From CADCTB01 sp963768975 (GTDB lineage Bacteria; Actinomycetota; Acidimicrobiia; Acidimicrobiales; AC-14), in NCBI GenBank assembly GCA_963768975.1, contig CAVYKB010000013.1:248001-312000 (forward strand): a stretch of 64,000 nt of DNA. The letters are read 5' to 3'. Within the stretch, counting starts at the first letter, position 1. Each line of letters opens with the position of its first letter. Position numbers and translations under genes: made by a program. A model generated the notes under the pieces. The model did no database searches. It saw only the letters and a program-made list of their open reading frames with translations, and was not told the DNA's origin. Below, in pieces: positions 54,168-62,570 of the stretch.

Positions 54168-55193
54168 ATGGCCAACATCTCCTACGAGAAGGACGCCGAC
54201 GCTGCGCTCCTCGCCAGCCGGCGGGTGGCCGTCATCGGTTACGGCTCCCAGGGCCACGCCCACGCCCTGAACCTGAAGGACTCGGGCATCGACGTGCGGG
54301 TCGGCCTGCGGGAGGGGTCGTCCTCCAGGGCCAAGGCGGAGGCCGCCGGCCTGACCGTGAAGACCGTGGCCGAGGCCACGTCGGAGGCCGACGTGGTCAT
54401 GATCCTGCTGCCCGACACCGAGCAGAAGTCGGTCTACGAGGCCGACATCGAGCCCAACCTGTCCGACGGCGACGCCCTGCTCTTCGCCCACGGCTTCAAC
54501 ATCCGCTTCGGCCAGATCAAGCCGCCCAGCGGCATCGACGTGGGCATGGTGGCCCCCAAGGGGCCCGGGCACCTGGTCCGCCGCACCTACGAGTCGGGCG
54601 GCGGGGTGCCGGCGCTGATCGCCGTGTCCCAGGACGCATCGGGCAAGGCCCGTGCGCTGTCCCTGTCCTACGCCCATGCCATCGGGGCGACCCGGGCCGG
54701 CGTGCTGGAGACCACCTTCGAGGAGGAGACCGAGACCGACCTGTTCGGCGAGCAGGTCGTCCTCTGCGGCGGGATCACCGAGCTGGTGATGGCCGGCTAC
54801 GAGACGCTGGTCGAGGCCGGCTACCAGCCCGAGTCGGCCTACTTCGAGTGCCTGCACGAGCTGAAGCTCATCGTCGACCTGATGTACGAGAACGGCATCT
54901 CCGGCATGCGCTTCTCGATCTCCGACACCGCCGAGTACGGCGATCTGACCCGCGGCCCCCGCATCATCAATGAGGGCACCCGAGCCGAGATGAAGAAGAT
55001 CCTGGGCGAGATCCGCGACGGCAGCTTCGCCAAGGAGTGGATCGCCGAGAACCGGGCCGGCCGTCCCCACTACAACGAACTCAAGGCCAAGGGCCAGGAG
55101 CACCCGATCGAGAAGGTGGGCGCCGAACTGCGGGCCATGATGCCCTGGATCGCCGCCGGCAAAGCCCGCCCCCAGGACGTGTCCGGGGGGTAG
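54168..55193 (+). CDS. ilvC: ketol-acid reductoisomerase, class I
   Basis: IlvC isomerises and reduces acetolactate using NADPH. It has 341 residues, the short class I form. The dinucleotide motif is VIGYGSQGHAHALNL. Mg-binding residues fall in TETDLFGEQVVLCGG (Asp and Glu) and later in FECLHELKLIVDL and ISDTAEYGD. It is the last gene of the ilvBNC unit. The ATG has a weak GGAAAGGTGG upstream. Confidence 0.96.
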   Translation: MANISYEKDADAALLASRRVAVIGYGSQGHAHALNLKDSGIDVRVGLREGSSSRAKAEAAGLTVKTVAEATSEADVVMILLPDTEQKSVYEADIEPNLSDGDALLFAHGFNIRFGQIKPPSGIDVGMVAPKGPGHLVRRTYESGGGVPALIAVSQDASGKARALSLSYAHAIGATRAGVLETTFEEETETDLFGEQVVLCGGITELVMAGYETLVEAGYQPESAYFECLHELKLIVDLMYENGISGMRFSISDTAEYGDLTRGPRIINEGTRAEMKKILGEIRDGSFAKEWIAENRAGRPHYNELKAKGQEHPIEKVGAELRAMMPWIAAGKARPQDVSGG

Positions 55194-55199
55194 CGGCCT

Positions 55200-55634
55200 G
55201 TGGCCGGCCTGTCGCGGTCCGGTTGCTTCTCCTATGACGGGGCCGGCGCCCTGGAGGGCTTCGCTTTCTGTGGGCCCTTCGATGACATCCTCCAGCGGAT
55301 CGGCCCGGCATGGCTGGCGTCGGTGTGGACTGAGCTGGCGGCCTGCCTTGTGGCCCACGGCGTCGATCCGGAGACGCTGACCTGGGGCGCCTGGCACCCC
55401 ACTTACTCCAGCGGCTCGGCCGACATCGACCACGACTCACCCCTGGGTGTCGTCGGCTGGGCGAGGGCCCGGATCGGGCGGTCCGGGCCCTCGCTGCTGT
55501 CAGACGCCCAAGAGATCGAGCAGGAGCTGCGGCGGGCGGCCGTGCCCCTGACCCTGGCCAGCGGGGACATCCGAGGTGCGGTCTTCCGGCGGGTGGTCGA
55601 AGGCGTCGATCTGGCACCGATCCCGACCACCTGA
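55200..55634 (+). CDS. hypothetical protein
   Basis: This 144-residue protein has no signal peptide or membrane segment. Visible features are FAFCGPFDDILQRIGPAWLA, a Trp-rich segment with LTWGAWHPTYSSG, and VVGWARARIGRSG. I do not recognise the family. The GTG start lies 6 nt after the ilvC stop, so it may be transcribed with the ilv genes. It is followed 2 nt later by another unknown gene. Confidence 0.6.
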   Translation: MAGLSRSGCFSYDGAGALEGFAFCGPFDDILQRIGPAWLASVWTELAACLVAHGVDPETLTWGAWHPTYSSGSADIDHDSPLGVVGWARARIGRSGPSLLSDAQEIEQELRRAAVPLTLASGDIRGAVFRRVVEGVDLAPIPTT

Positions 55635-55636
55635 CC

Positions 55637-56098
55637 GTGACCTTCCGCGCCGATGGCTTCCGCCGGCCGGGCTGGGTGTCGATGCAGATCGAGTTCGATG
55701 GCACCGTTGGTTGGTACGAGCCCGTCCATTTACCCAACGTCGCTGCCTGCCTGACCATACTGCGCCGGCCGGAGCCTCCCGCTCGGCTCACTTCGCTGGC
55801 CCGTTCCTCGGAACTCGTCTTGGAGCCGGGCAGGGCGCGAGGTCACTTCACCCACGGCCACGGCGAGGATCAGGGCGTCACCCAGTTTTCGGTGCCAGCC
55901 GACGCCGACGCCGTCGCCGGCCTGGCGGCCGCTATGGAGCGATACTCCCGTAGATGGTCGGCGCCCGGACTTTCGTGCACCCAGCGTCGTGAAATGGGCG
56001 ATCCGCGGCCGGATCACGACGCTCCATGCACACGCTCGCCGGCGCCCGGCCCCAGACGCGACTCTGCCGGGCCCGAAGGCCCGGCAGAGAAGGTGTGA
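55637..56098 (+). CDS. hypothetical protein, C-terminus doubtful
   Basis: This open frame of 153 codons begins TFRADGFRRPGWVSMQIEFD and contains GWYEPVHLPNVAACLTILRR and VTQFSVPADADAVAGLAAAM. Up to about residue 105 it reads like a normal protein. From residue 106 on it becomes Pro/Arg-rich and runs through the terminator hairpin at 56062-56089, so the true end is probably earlier and a frameshift is possible. The function is unknown. It may be a partner of the preceding gene. Confidence 0.5.
   Translation: MTFRADGFRRPGWVSMQIEFDGTVGWYEPVHLPNVAACLTILRRPEPPARLTSLARSSELVLEPGRARGHFTHGHGEDQGVTQFSVPADADAVAGLAAAMERYSRRWSAPGLSCTQRREMGDPRPDHDAPCTRSPAPGPRRDSAGPEGPAEKV
56062..56089. terminator. hairpin between convergent unknown genes
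   Basis: CTCTGCCGGGCC (56062-56073) pairs perfectly with GGCCCGGCAGAG (56078-56089), loop CGAA. It lies 30 nt before the end of the minus-strand gene and near the end of the ilv-side gene. Confidence 0.75.
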
Positions 56099-56119
56099 AC
56101 TACTTGGTGTTGCGAAGTA

Positions 56120-56713
56120 TTACTTGCGCACCGAAGCGGTGACCGGGACGTCACGGCGGCGGGCCTGGCGGACGAAGGCCACGAAGCCAGCGCCGAACAG
56201 GGCCAGGCCGAGGGCGCCGAGGCCGACGGTCAGGGCGATGATGCCGGAGGACGAGGGGCTGGAAGCGACGGTGCTACCGGCCGAGGAAACCGCGGGGGTG
56301 ACAACGGACTGGCCGTTGGCGCCGAGGATCTGGAAGGAAGCACGGGCCGGGGTGCCGTAGGCGTCAACGCCCTTGGCGTCCTTCTGGGTGGCCACGATCA
56401 CGTAGTAGCCGGGCTGGCCCTCGGGGATGGCGAACGTCGCCGAGATGTTGCCGGCCTTGTCGGGCTGCACACGGGCGAGCTCAGTGCCCTCGGTGCCGTT
56501 CCAGCGGAGGACGACGGCGTCAGAAGCGGCCAGGTTGGCCGAGTTGACCCGGAAGGACGAGCCGGTGACGGTGACGGAGTCGCCAGCCTTGCCAGCGGTG
56601 CTGGACAGGTTGAGGGTCGCCAGGTTGGTGCAGGCGAAAGCCGCTGCGCCAGCGATGACGGACGCAGCAGCGGCTGCACCGAAGACGGTCGTTACCTTCT
56701 TGCGGAGGTTCAT
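56120..56713 (-). CDS. secreted TIG/IPT-like protein with C-terminal membrane anchor (paralogue 1)
   Basis: This 197-residue protein has a signal peptide ending AGAAAFAC, then TNLATLNLSSTAGKAGDSVTV, a start of an IPT/TIG-like beta domain (GSSFRVNSANL). A Ser/Ala/Thr linker and a transmembrane helix (IIALTVGLGALGLALFGAGF) with RQARRR follow. It is probably anchored in the membrane with the domain outside. The ATG at 56713 follows AAAGGTGGG. It has the same length and layout as the divergent gene at 57073, sharing the AAAFAC, KAG-V-T-G and GxY-VIV patterns, so they are paralogues. Confidence 0.75.
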   Translation of the reverse strand: MNLRKKVTTVFGAAAAASVIAGAAAFACTNLATLNLSSTAGKAGDSVTVTGSSFRVNSANLAASDAVVLRWNGTEGTELARVQPDKAGNISATFAIPEGQPGYYVIVATQKDAKGVDAYGTPARASFQILGANGQSVVTPAVSSAGSTVASSPSSSGIIALTVGLGALGLALFGAGFVAFVRQARRRDVPVTASVRK

Positions 56714-57072
56714 TGCAGGTTGCCCACCTTTTCTCGTGTGTCTGGGGCCGAGCGGCACCCAGGAAGTGATGTCTTACTAGGAACAGTCTCGCGCTACTCC
56801 CGCAACGAAGCAATAACTCCCCGTTCGCTCTACCTTGTTCGCATCTATTGACATTCTGTGTAGACAGACTTTGCATCGTTCCTGACCTGGGAAGACGGCC
56901 CACTGGCGCCGGTATGTGAGATATGCATCTATTGAGATCCAGCACGGTACGAGTAGCATGCGAGGCAAGTCGGCGCGGGGGCCCTTCGGCGAGCCTTTCG
57001 ATGCGGGCGATCGAGGCGACAATCACCGTGCCCGCCGGGCACGAGAGCCAGAAGACACAGCCAGGAGGCAGG
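56714..57072. promoter_or_regulatory. divergent promoter region with an 11-bp direct repeat
   Basis: This is the 359-nt gap between the two paralogous genes. GCATCTATTGA occurs at 56841-56851 and again at 56925-56935, 84 nt apart. A possible -35 TTGACA (56848-56853) overlaps the first copy and has TTGCAT 17 nt later. The second copy lies 137 nt before the right gene. It is A/T-rich compared with the rest of the window. No gene or RNA is evident. Confidence 0.45.
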
Positions 57073-57666
57073 ATGAAATCAGTTCGCAGGTGGGCAATGG
57101 CAAGTGTGGGTTCCGCGGCGGCCGGTGTAGTAATGGCCGCTGCTGCGTTCGCATGCGTTTCGGGTCCGGTCGTCAACCTCTCGACGATCAACGCCAAGGC
57201 CGGTGAGGAGGTCGGGATCACCGGTACCGGGTTCCAGGCCGCCAACGCGGCCCAGATCCGCTGGAACGCCCTCGACGGCCCCGTGCTGACCACGGTGCCC
57301 GCTCCCATCACCGGCGGGAACCTCGCCGCCAACTTCACCGTGCCGGCCGGCACCCAGCCCGGCAGCTACGTCGTGATCGTCAGCCAGACCAAGGCCGACG
57401 GGTCCCTGAGCCTTTCGCCGGTTCGCGCCGTCATGAACGTCACCGGCGCCGCCGGCGCCAACCCGGTCGTGGGCGCCTCCGCCGCCAGCCTGGACAACAC
57501 GGCTCGCGCCGATGGCCTGGCCCGCAGCGACGATTCCATCTCCACCGGCACCCTCGCCCTCGTGGCTTTGGGCGTCGGCGGCGTGGGCATGTTCCTCGCC
57601 GGCATGGCGGCCCTGTTCGCCGGCCGCAAGAGCTCCGCTCCCGAGGCGGCGAAGGCCCGCAGCTAA
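57073..57666 (+). CDS. secreted TIG/IPT-like protein with C-terminal membrane anchor (paralogue 2)
   Basis: This 197-residue protein starts with a signal peptide ending MAAAAFAC. A beta domain follows with STINAKAGEEVGITGTGFQ, RWNALDGPVL and GSYVVIVSQTKADGS. A linker and a transmembrane helix (TGTLALVALGVGGVGMFLAGM) with a short basic tail close the protein. The ATG at 57073 has AGGAGG 4 nt upstream. It has the same length as the divergent paralogue at 56120. It may form a pair of surface proteins; the role is not known to me. Confidence 0.78.
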   Translation: MKSVRRWAMASVGSAAAGVVMAAAAFACVSGPVVNLSTINAKAGEEVGITGTGFQAANAAQIRWNALDGPVLTTVPAPITGGNLAANFTVPAGTQPGSYVVIVSQTKADGSLSLSPVRAVMNVTGAAGANPVVGASAASLDNTARADGLARSDDSISTGTLALVALGVGGVGMFLAGMAALFAGRKSSAPEAAKARS

Positions 57667-57702
57667 GCACCGCCCGCCGCTCCGGCGGCGCATTCGTCAC
57701 AC

Positions 57703-57738
57703 AAGTGGCCCCCTCGTCTTCGAGCGAGGGGGCCACTT
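57703..57738. terminator. strong bidirectional hairpin
   Basis: AAGTGGCCCCCTCG (57703-57716) pairs perfectly with CGAGGGGGCCACTT (57725-57738), 8-nt loop. It lies between the 57073 gene and the convergent methyltransferase. The A/T ends suit both directions. Confidence 0.85.
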
Positions 57739-57750
57739 CCATGGCCGGGG

Positions 57751-58554
57751 TCAGCGCCGCCGGGCGCGGACGAGGATGATCGACCGCTCGAGCGGCGGCC
57801 AGCCCTCACCCAGGCGAGCGACCGCCTCGGCCACCGCCGACGCCCGCTCCTCCACCGCCAGCGACGCCACGAACGGCGCGTGCTGGGCCATGCCCATCCG
57901 CCATGCGACAAGACCCCCGGCGTCCAGCTCCGGGAACGGCACCCGGATGGCCAGCACTTCGGCGTCCATGCCGGCGAGGGCAGCGGTCCGCCGCGCCCCT
58001 TCAGGCGTCGCCAGCCTGGGCATGGCCTCGTTCCGCACCGCCTCGTACCACGGGTCCGGCGACCATCCCCGGTCGGCCAGGGTCGACTCCACCGCGCCCT
58101 TCACCGGGTGGGCGTCATCCGCGGCGTAGGCCGACACCAGCACGCCTCCACCCCGGCGCGTCACTCGCGCCGCCTCGACCAGGCCTGCCTCTGGCTGGGC
58201 CAGGTGGTTGAGCGAGAACGCGGCCACGGTCACGTCGAACGAGGCGCTGCGGAAGGGGAGTGCCAGCGCATCGGCGACTGCTGCCGGTGGCCGGCGGGTG
58301 GCGTCGTGGGCCAGCATGCCCGCCGCAGCATCGACGGCAGCCACGCGAGCCGCGCCGGCCTGCGACAGCGCACGGCTGGCGGCGCCGGTGCCGGCGCCGA
58401 CGTCGAGGGCCGACGCTCCGGCGACGGCGACGGGGGACCGACCCACGACGACTGCCGCCAGCCGGTCGTAGATCCGTGCCGGGCCCCGGTCCCATGCGCC
58501 GGCCGTGGCCGAGTAGGCCGAGGCGAGCGACGAGCGGGGCGAGGCCGACGTCAT
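57751..58554 (-). CDS. class I SAM-dependent methyltransferase
   Basis: This 267-residue protein has the Rossmann-fold motif I ALDVGAGTGAASRAL at about residues 48-62, an acidic VAAVDAAAGML loop and NHLAQPEAGLVEAARVTRRG later. It resembles UbiE/Methyltransf_11 family enzymes. The substrate is unknown. Its start overlaps the 58551 gene stop by 4 nt (ATGA), so the two are coupled. Confidence 0.85.
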   Translation of the reverse strand: MTSASPRSSLASAYSATAGAWDRGPARIYDRLAAVVVGRSPVAVAGASALDVGAGTGAASRALSQAGAARVAAVDAAAGMLAHDATRRPPAAVADALALPFRSASFDVTVAAFSLNHLAQPEAGLVEAARVTRRGGGVLVSAYAADDAHPVKGAVESTLADRGWSPDPWYEAVRNEAMPRLATPEGARRTAALAGMDAEVLAIRVPFPELDAGGLVAWRMGMAQHAPFVASLAVEERASAVAEAVARLGEGWPPLERSIILVRARRR

Positions 58555-59555
58555 AGCCGGCGCAGTCCCTCACGGGCGACGTCGCACCACCAGGCCAGCT
58601 CGTCGCCGTCACCCAGCGCCTTCTCCCACCCGAACTGCACAAGCGTCCCCAGCAGGGCCATCTCCAGCTGCACGTCCCACCAACCGGCAGTGGCCACCCC
58701 GTGGCGCTCCAGGCCTGCCCGGAACGCGGCGATGACCTCCTCCTTGGGCGCCGGCAGCTTGGCGCGGTTCAGGGCCAGGTACCACCCCAGCTCGTGGCAC
58801 GCCGGTCCCTCGCCGACGTAAGCCCAGTCGATGAGCACGGTGCGCCCGTCTGCAGCGATGCCCATGTTCGACGCCTTCGTGTCGCCGTGGAGGAGGCACG
58901 ACGGGGTCCGGCGTAGCGCATTGACAAGGGGCCACACGTCGTGGCGCAGTTCCTCGACCGCGGCCGCCACGGCCCGAGGTGCCCGCTCGGCGAACCGAGC
59001 CCATCCCTCGGCGGCCACGGCAGGAACCCGCTCCGGCCATCCGAGGGCCCGCTCGCCATCGATGGCCGCCCGGCCGAACCACATCCAACGGATCTCGTAG
59101 GGCAGGAGGCCGGCGCCCGACGAGAGGTCGTCGCAGAAGCCCCAGGTTGCCGCGCACCAGCCGGCCAGGTGGTCGACGTAGGCGCCGTGCTCGTCGGCGC
59201 CGAACGGCTCGTTGCCGGCCGACGCCAGTTCGGCCGACACGTCCCGCATGAGCAACGCCGCGCCCCAGCCGTTACGACCGTGGCCGGAGGCGGCTCCCAC
59301 GATGGCGTGGTCGATGAGCGCCGGCGCGGCATCGAGCAGGCCCGCAGCCCATGCCCGCACGGGCCGGCACCCGAGGTCGCCCGAGACGCGCATGGTGAAG
59401 TCATGGTCCAGGTGGATGTACTTGACCACGTGGGGCCGCCCGTCGATCCACACCCGCTCGAAGGCGCCCGTCGAGCGGCCGTCAGGGTTGACGAAGGGCT
59501 GCCGCCGTTCCGCGCCGGCGAGGAGGTCCTGGACGGAGGGGGCGAGATCAGCCAC
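58551..59555 (-). CDS. aminoglycoside phosphotransferase-fold kinase
   Basis: This 334-residue protein has the APH-type active site: LLHGDTKASNMG (catalytic Asp, about residue 224) and LIDWAYVGEGPACHELGW (DFG-equivalent). The lysine is in HVVKYIHL. APH-fold enzymes phosphorylate small molecules such as choline, hydroxyurea or antibiotics, and the substrate here cannot be told. It is coupled to the methyltransferase; together they might modify a small molecule. Confidence 0.85.
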   Translation of the reverse strand: MADLAPSVQDLLAGAERRQPFVNPDGRSTGAFERVWIDGRPHVVKYIHLDHDFTMRVSGDLGCRPVRAWAAGLLDAAPALIDHAIVGAASGHGRNGWGAALLMRDVSAELASAGNEPFGADEHGAYVDHLAGWCAATWGFCDDLSSGAGLLPYEIRWMWFGRAAIDGERALGWPERVPAVAAEGWARFAERAPRAVAAAVEELRHDVWPLVNALRRTPSCLLHGDTKASNMGIAADGRTVLIDWAYVGEGPACHELGWYLALNRAKLPAPKEEVIAAFRAGLERHGVATAGWWDVQLEMALLGTLVQFGWEKALGDGDELAWWCDVAREGLRRL

Positions 59556-59704
59556 GCCTCAGCATGGCCCGCCGGCCCTGCAGGGAACCTGCAGAAGAGC
59601 GGCCGGTCATGCCGTTGACATGCTGGCACCTCGCCTCCACGGCCTCCCGGACTCCTCGGTATCGACAGAAATGGCGGGTACGTTTCCGACCGCGGAGGCC
59701 ACGA

Positions 59705-60094
59705 CTACTCGCCTCTGAGAAACAGGCAGAGCGGATGACCGGCAGGGTCGAGCATGATGCGTATGCGGTCGCGATTCCGATCGGGTGGCTGCCACGGTGC
59801 CTCGGTGCCGCCGACAGCGAGAGCGAGCGAGACCGCCGCCTCAAGGTCGTCGACTTGGACCTCGAAGTGGAGCATCTTTGTCGGCTCACCGGTCTCCTCG
59901 GGCCACACCGGGGGCTTGTAATCGGCATCGCCTTGGATGTTGAGATGGACGCCCCCGTTCGGGTTGAAGAGCTGCGCCCACCGGCCTCCCGTGCCGACCT
60001 CACGGATCTCGAACCCGAGCAAGCCCTCGTAGAAGCGGGCCATCGGCTCGGCCCACTCGCAGTCAATCGCGACTCCCACTAGCTCGATCCCCAT
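59705..60094 (-). CDS. VOC/glyoxalase-fold protein
   Basis: This 129-residue single-domain protein begins GIELVGVAIDCEWAEPMARF and has the metal-site-like H-L-N, E and H-F-E-V-Q patterns: GVHLNIQGD and LHFEVQVDDLEAAV, then LDPAGHPLCLFL. VOC proteins include glyoxalases, dioxygenases and antibiotic-binding proteins. The ATG at 60094 is chosen because it begins the conserved domain; the upstream open frame is not conserved. Confidence 0.8.
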   Translation of the reverse strand: MGIELVGVAIDCEWAEPMARFYEGLLGFEIREVGTGGRWAQLFNPNGGVHLNIQGDADYKPPVWPEETGEPTKMLHFEVQVDDLEAAVSLALAVGGTEAPWQPPDRNRDRIRIMLDPAGHPLCLFLRGE

Positions 60095-60438
60095 GCGGGG
60101 AGCATCGCACGGTGCGACGGGCGCAACAGCAAGGACAACGAGTGGGCTAAGCGCCAGACCACCAAGGCGAGGCTCGGGTTCAGCGCCACGGCCAACGGCT
60201 TCGCCTCCCATGGGGAGCCCCCGCCCTGCAGCGCATCTGCGACCGGCTGGGCCCGAACCAGATCCTGCGCTCTTCGATCGCTGGATGACGCCATCCCCAC
60301 GCACTTGTCGGTGATCGACCGGGAACTACGCCGAGCTCAAGATGGTCGTCCACCCTTGACGGCTCTATCTCCGGCGCCCGGATCAATCGATGCCGCATGG
60401 ACAGGCTTCAGGAGTGAAGCCGGCCAGAACCAAGAGCC
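60095..60438. other. 344 nt without a recognisable gene
   Basis: Open frames here on both strands are short, Arg/Ser/Pro-rich and match nothing I know. One frame on the plus strand around 60118-60300 has a mixed composition like a decayed gene. I see no hairpin, repeat or promoter of note. Confidence 0.4.
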
Positions 60439-60600
60439 CTAGTCACCCCGGTGCGCCTCCCGGCGCCCGGTGTGAGCCAGGAACGAGAGAACGATGGCTG
60501 CCAGTGCCATTGGAACGAGCATCCAAGCGGAGATGTTGAACACGCGGCCCAGCACACCTGCACCGCCGGCGATGATGAGGAAGAGGATGATGAGCAACAC
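60439..60600 (-). CDS. small two-helix membrane protein
   Basis: This is a 53-residue frame starting GTG at 60600. Residues 2-21 (LLIILFLIIAGGAGVLGRVF) and about 25-43 (AWMLVPMALAAIVLSFLAH) are two transmembrane helices. The tail TGRREAHRGD is polar and charged. An AGGAGG lies about 11 nt before the start. It resembles small inner-membrane proteins of unknown role found beside DUF421 genes. It is divergent from the DUF421 gene. Confidence 0.65.
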   Translation of the reverse strand: MLLIILFLIIAGGAGVLGRVFNISAWMLVPMALAAIVLSFLAHTGRREAHRGD

Positions 60601-60868
60601 GGAACTGTTCGCCTCCTAGTGACTGCGGCGCTGCGAGAGCATCCTTGGCCTCGCCGAGCGGTCTTTCTTCTGCGTCCCATGTGGAGACACGTGCTGCCGT
60701 CCGGCCCTTCAGTTCTCCCTGCTCTACCCATCGGGGGCTCCAGTACGCCTGAGGGCAACCGGTGTGGTCAACACAAGCCAGTGAGATCGAACACGAATCA
60801 CAACGGAGTGGTTGCGGTAGATCCGCATCGCTCGGACGACTGGCCCCATGGCCGGAGGAGGTGCTGAG

Positions 60869-61390
60869 GTGAGCAACTGGTTGGGTTCAAGTTGGGAAAC
60901 CGTGGCGTACGTCATCGTGAGTACGGCTGCGATCTACGCCTCTTCGCTGCTCGCCATCCGTGTGGCAGGGCGGCGGACCGTCGCTCAGCTGTCGTCCTTC
61001 GACGTCGTGGTAACGATCGCGCTGGGAAGCTTGATCGCATCCACTGCGGTCAGCCGGGACCCGAGCTACGCACAGGGCATGACGGCGGTAGCCACTTTGC
61101 TGTTTCTACAGGTCTCGGTCGCAGCTGTGCGCCAGAGGTGGGCAACGGCACGCCGCCTTCTCGACTTCACGCCCTCTGTCGCCGTGCGTGACGGTGAGCC
61201 ACGTCTCTCGACCACCCCGTTCGGCCTCCAGATGACGAACGATGAGTTGATGTCCAAGCTGAGAGAACGGGGCGTTTTCGAGCTCGACGGGCTTCGACTC
61301 GTCGTCATAGAGCCCACTGGAGGGCTGTCCGTGGCACATGCTGAAGCGGGTGCGGATGCAGCGCCGCCGATGGACCCGAATCAATCATGA
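60869..61390 (+). CDS. DUF421 (YetF-like) membrane protein
   Basis: This 173-residue protein has three N-terminal membrane segments (TVAYVIVSTAAIYASSLLAI and following) and the DUF421 motif RVAGRRTVAQLSSFDVVVTI with ALGSLIAS. The soluble C-terminal part includes TNDELMSKLRERGVFELDGL. YetF-type proteins are linked to spore or envelope physiology, but the role is unknown. The GTG at 60869 is chosen because GGAGGAG lies 8 nt upstream; ATG 60848 is the alternative. Confidence 0.85.
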   Translation: MSNWLGSSWETVAYVIVSTAAIYASSLLAIRVAGRRTVAQLSSFDVVVTIALGSLIASTAVSRDPSYAQGMTAVATLLFLQVSVAAVRQRWATARRLLDFTPSVAVRDGEPRLSTTPFGLQMTNDELMSKLRERGVFELDGLRLVVIEPTGGLSVAHAEAGADAAPPMDPNQS

Positions 61391-61439
61391 CGCCGCCGGC
61401 TCCATACGGCGGGCGAGCCACCATTCTGTGGAACCACCT

Positions 61440-62411
61440 TTAGGACGGGCTTGAGCTATCCGGGCGGTGCGTCGACGACCTCTGCCCGTTGGCGACGCTC
61501 CCGCCGGGCGTCACCTCACCTCCACGGAGCGCGGCCGCCAGGCTGGAGGTCGCTTGGAGAGCGATCACCTGGGACGGCATCTCGATGCCATGGGCATCGA
61601 ACGCCGTCTTGACCGCCTCGATCGCCCGGTCAAGGGTCCGGCGCAGCTCGAGCTGGTGAGCGTCGGACCAGAACCGTATGTCGAGGTTCACCGTCGAGCC
61701 CTCGAGCTCCACGTAGAGGGCCTCGGGCGGCGGATCGGCGACGACGCCTTCGACGCGGGCCACCGCTTGTGTCGCAATGGTGCGTGCGGCCGCCATGTCG
61801 GCCTCGTAGGCGATACCGACCACGAAATTGGACCGGATGGTCTGGTGAGCGGTCTGCACGTGGATCACGTCGGTGTACACCTTCGCGTTGGGAATCAGGA
61901 CGCGGCGGCCGTCAAAGGTGACGATCACCGTCTCCCGGATGTTGATCTCCTCGACGGTGCCAGTGACGTCTCCGACTCTGATCTGATCACCGCCGCGGAA
62001 CGGTTGGCGGAAGAGCAGGAGAACTCCGGCAAGAAGGTTCTGCAGGATGTCCTGGAAGGCGAAGCCGGCGGCGATCGTGAGCACACCGGCGCCGGTCAGC
62101 ACGTCGACTGGCCGTACTGAGGGGAACACGATGGTCAGGCCCAGCAGCACGCCGGCGACGGTCATGGCCGACGACGTCAGCTTGGCAAAGACCCGAGCGA
62201 AGCTGGGGGTGCGGTGCCGGAGAAGCCGGCGACGCACGACGGGCCGAAGGAGCCGACCCGTGAGAACGAACGCAACCAGTACGCCGATGGCGATACCGAC
62301 TCGCGGAAGTGACTCGAGGAATGTCGTCCAGGCCCCTGTCGCTGACTCCTGCAGCTCGTCGACATCGGAGCCCTGAGCGCGAAGCGCCGACGCGACGATC
62401 ACAGCTGCCAC
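61440..62411 (-). CDS. small-conductance mechanosensitive channel (MscS family)
   Basis: This 323-residue protein has about three membrane segments. TM3 is the pore helix with VLTGAGVLTIAAGFAFQDIL, QNLLAGVLLLFRQPFRGGD and the beta-domain GDVTGTVEEINIRETVIVTF. It releases solutes under osmotic downshock. The cytoplasmic C-terminal part ends with a Ser/Gly-rich tail. A TAGGGG box lies 7 nt before the GTG start. Members of this type are often near stress-related genes. Confidence 0.9.
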   Translation of the reverse strand: MAAVIVASALRAQGSDVDELQESATGAWTTFLESLPRVGIAIGVLVAFVLTGRLLRPVVRRRLLRHRTPSFARVFAKLTSSAMTVAGVLLGLTIVFPSVRPVDVLTGAGVLTIAAGFAFQDILQNLLAGVLLLFRQPFRGGDQIRVGDVTGTVEEINIRETVIVTFDGRRVLIPNAKVYTDVIHVQTAHQTIRSNFVVGIAYEADMAAARTIATQAVARVEGVVADPPPEALYVELEGSTVNLDIRFWSDAHQLELRRTLDRAIEAVKTAFDAHGIEMPSQVIALQATSSLAAALRGGEVTPGGSVANGQRSSTHRPDSSSPS

Positions 62412-62570
62412 GGGCGCACCCCTACCCTCAGCTGCGACCGTTCACGCCGGCGGAAAGGACGACGTCGTGGTGGAGGGGACGATGTCGCGGCTTATGGCGA
62501 ACAGTGCAGTGCGCAGACCGGACAGCAGCCAGGCACGCGACGGCCTCGGGGCGCAGCGGAAGTGACATCA

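Noticed and set aside
60093..60314. Small open frame in the gene-poor region
   Set aside because: Arg/Pro/Ser-rich product with no start signal and no resemblance to any family.
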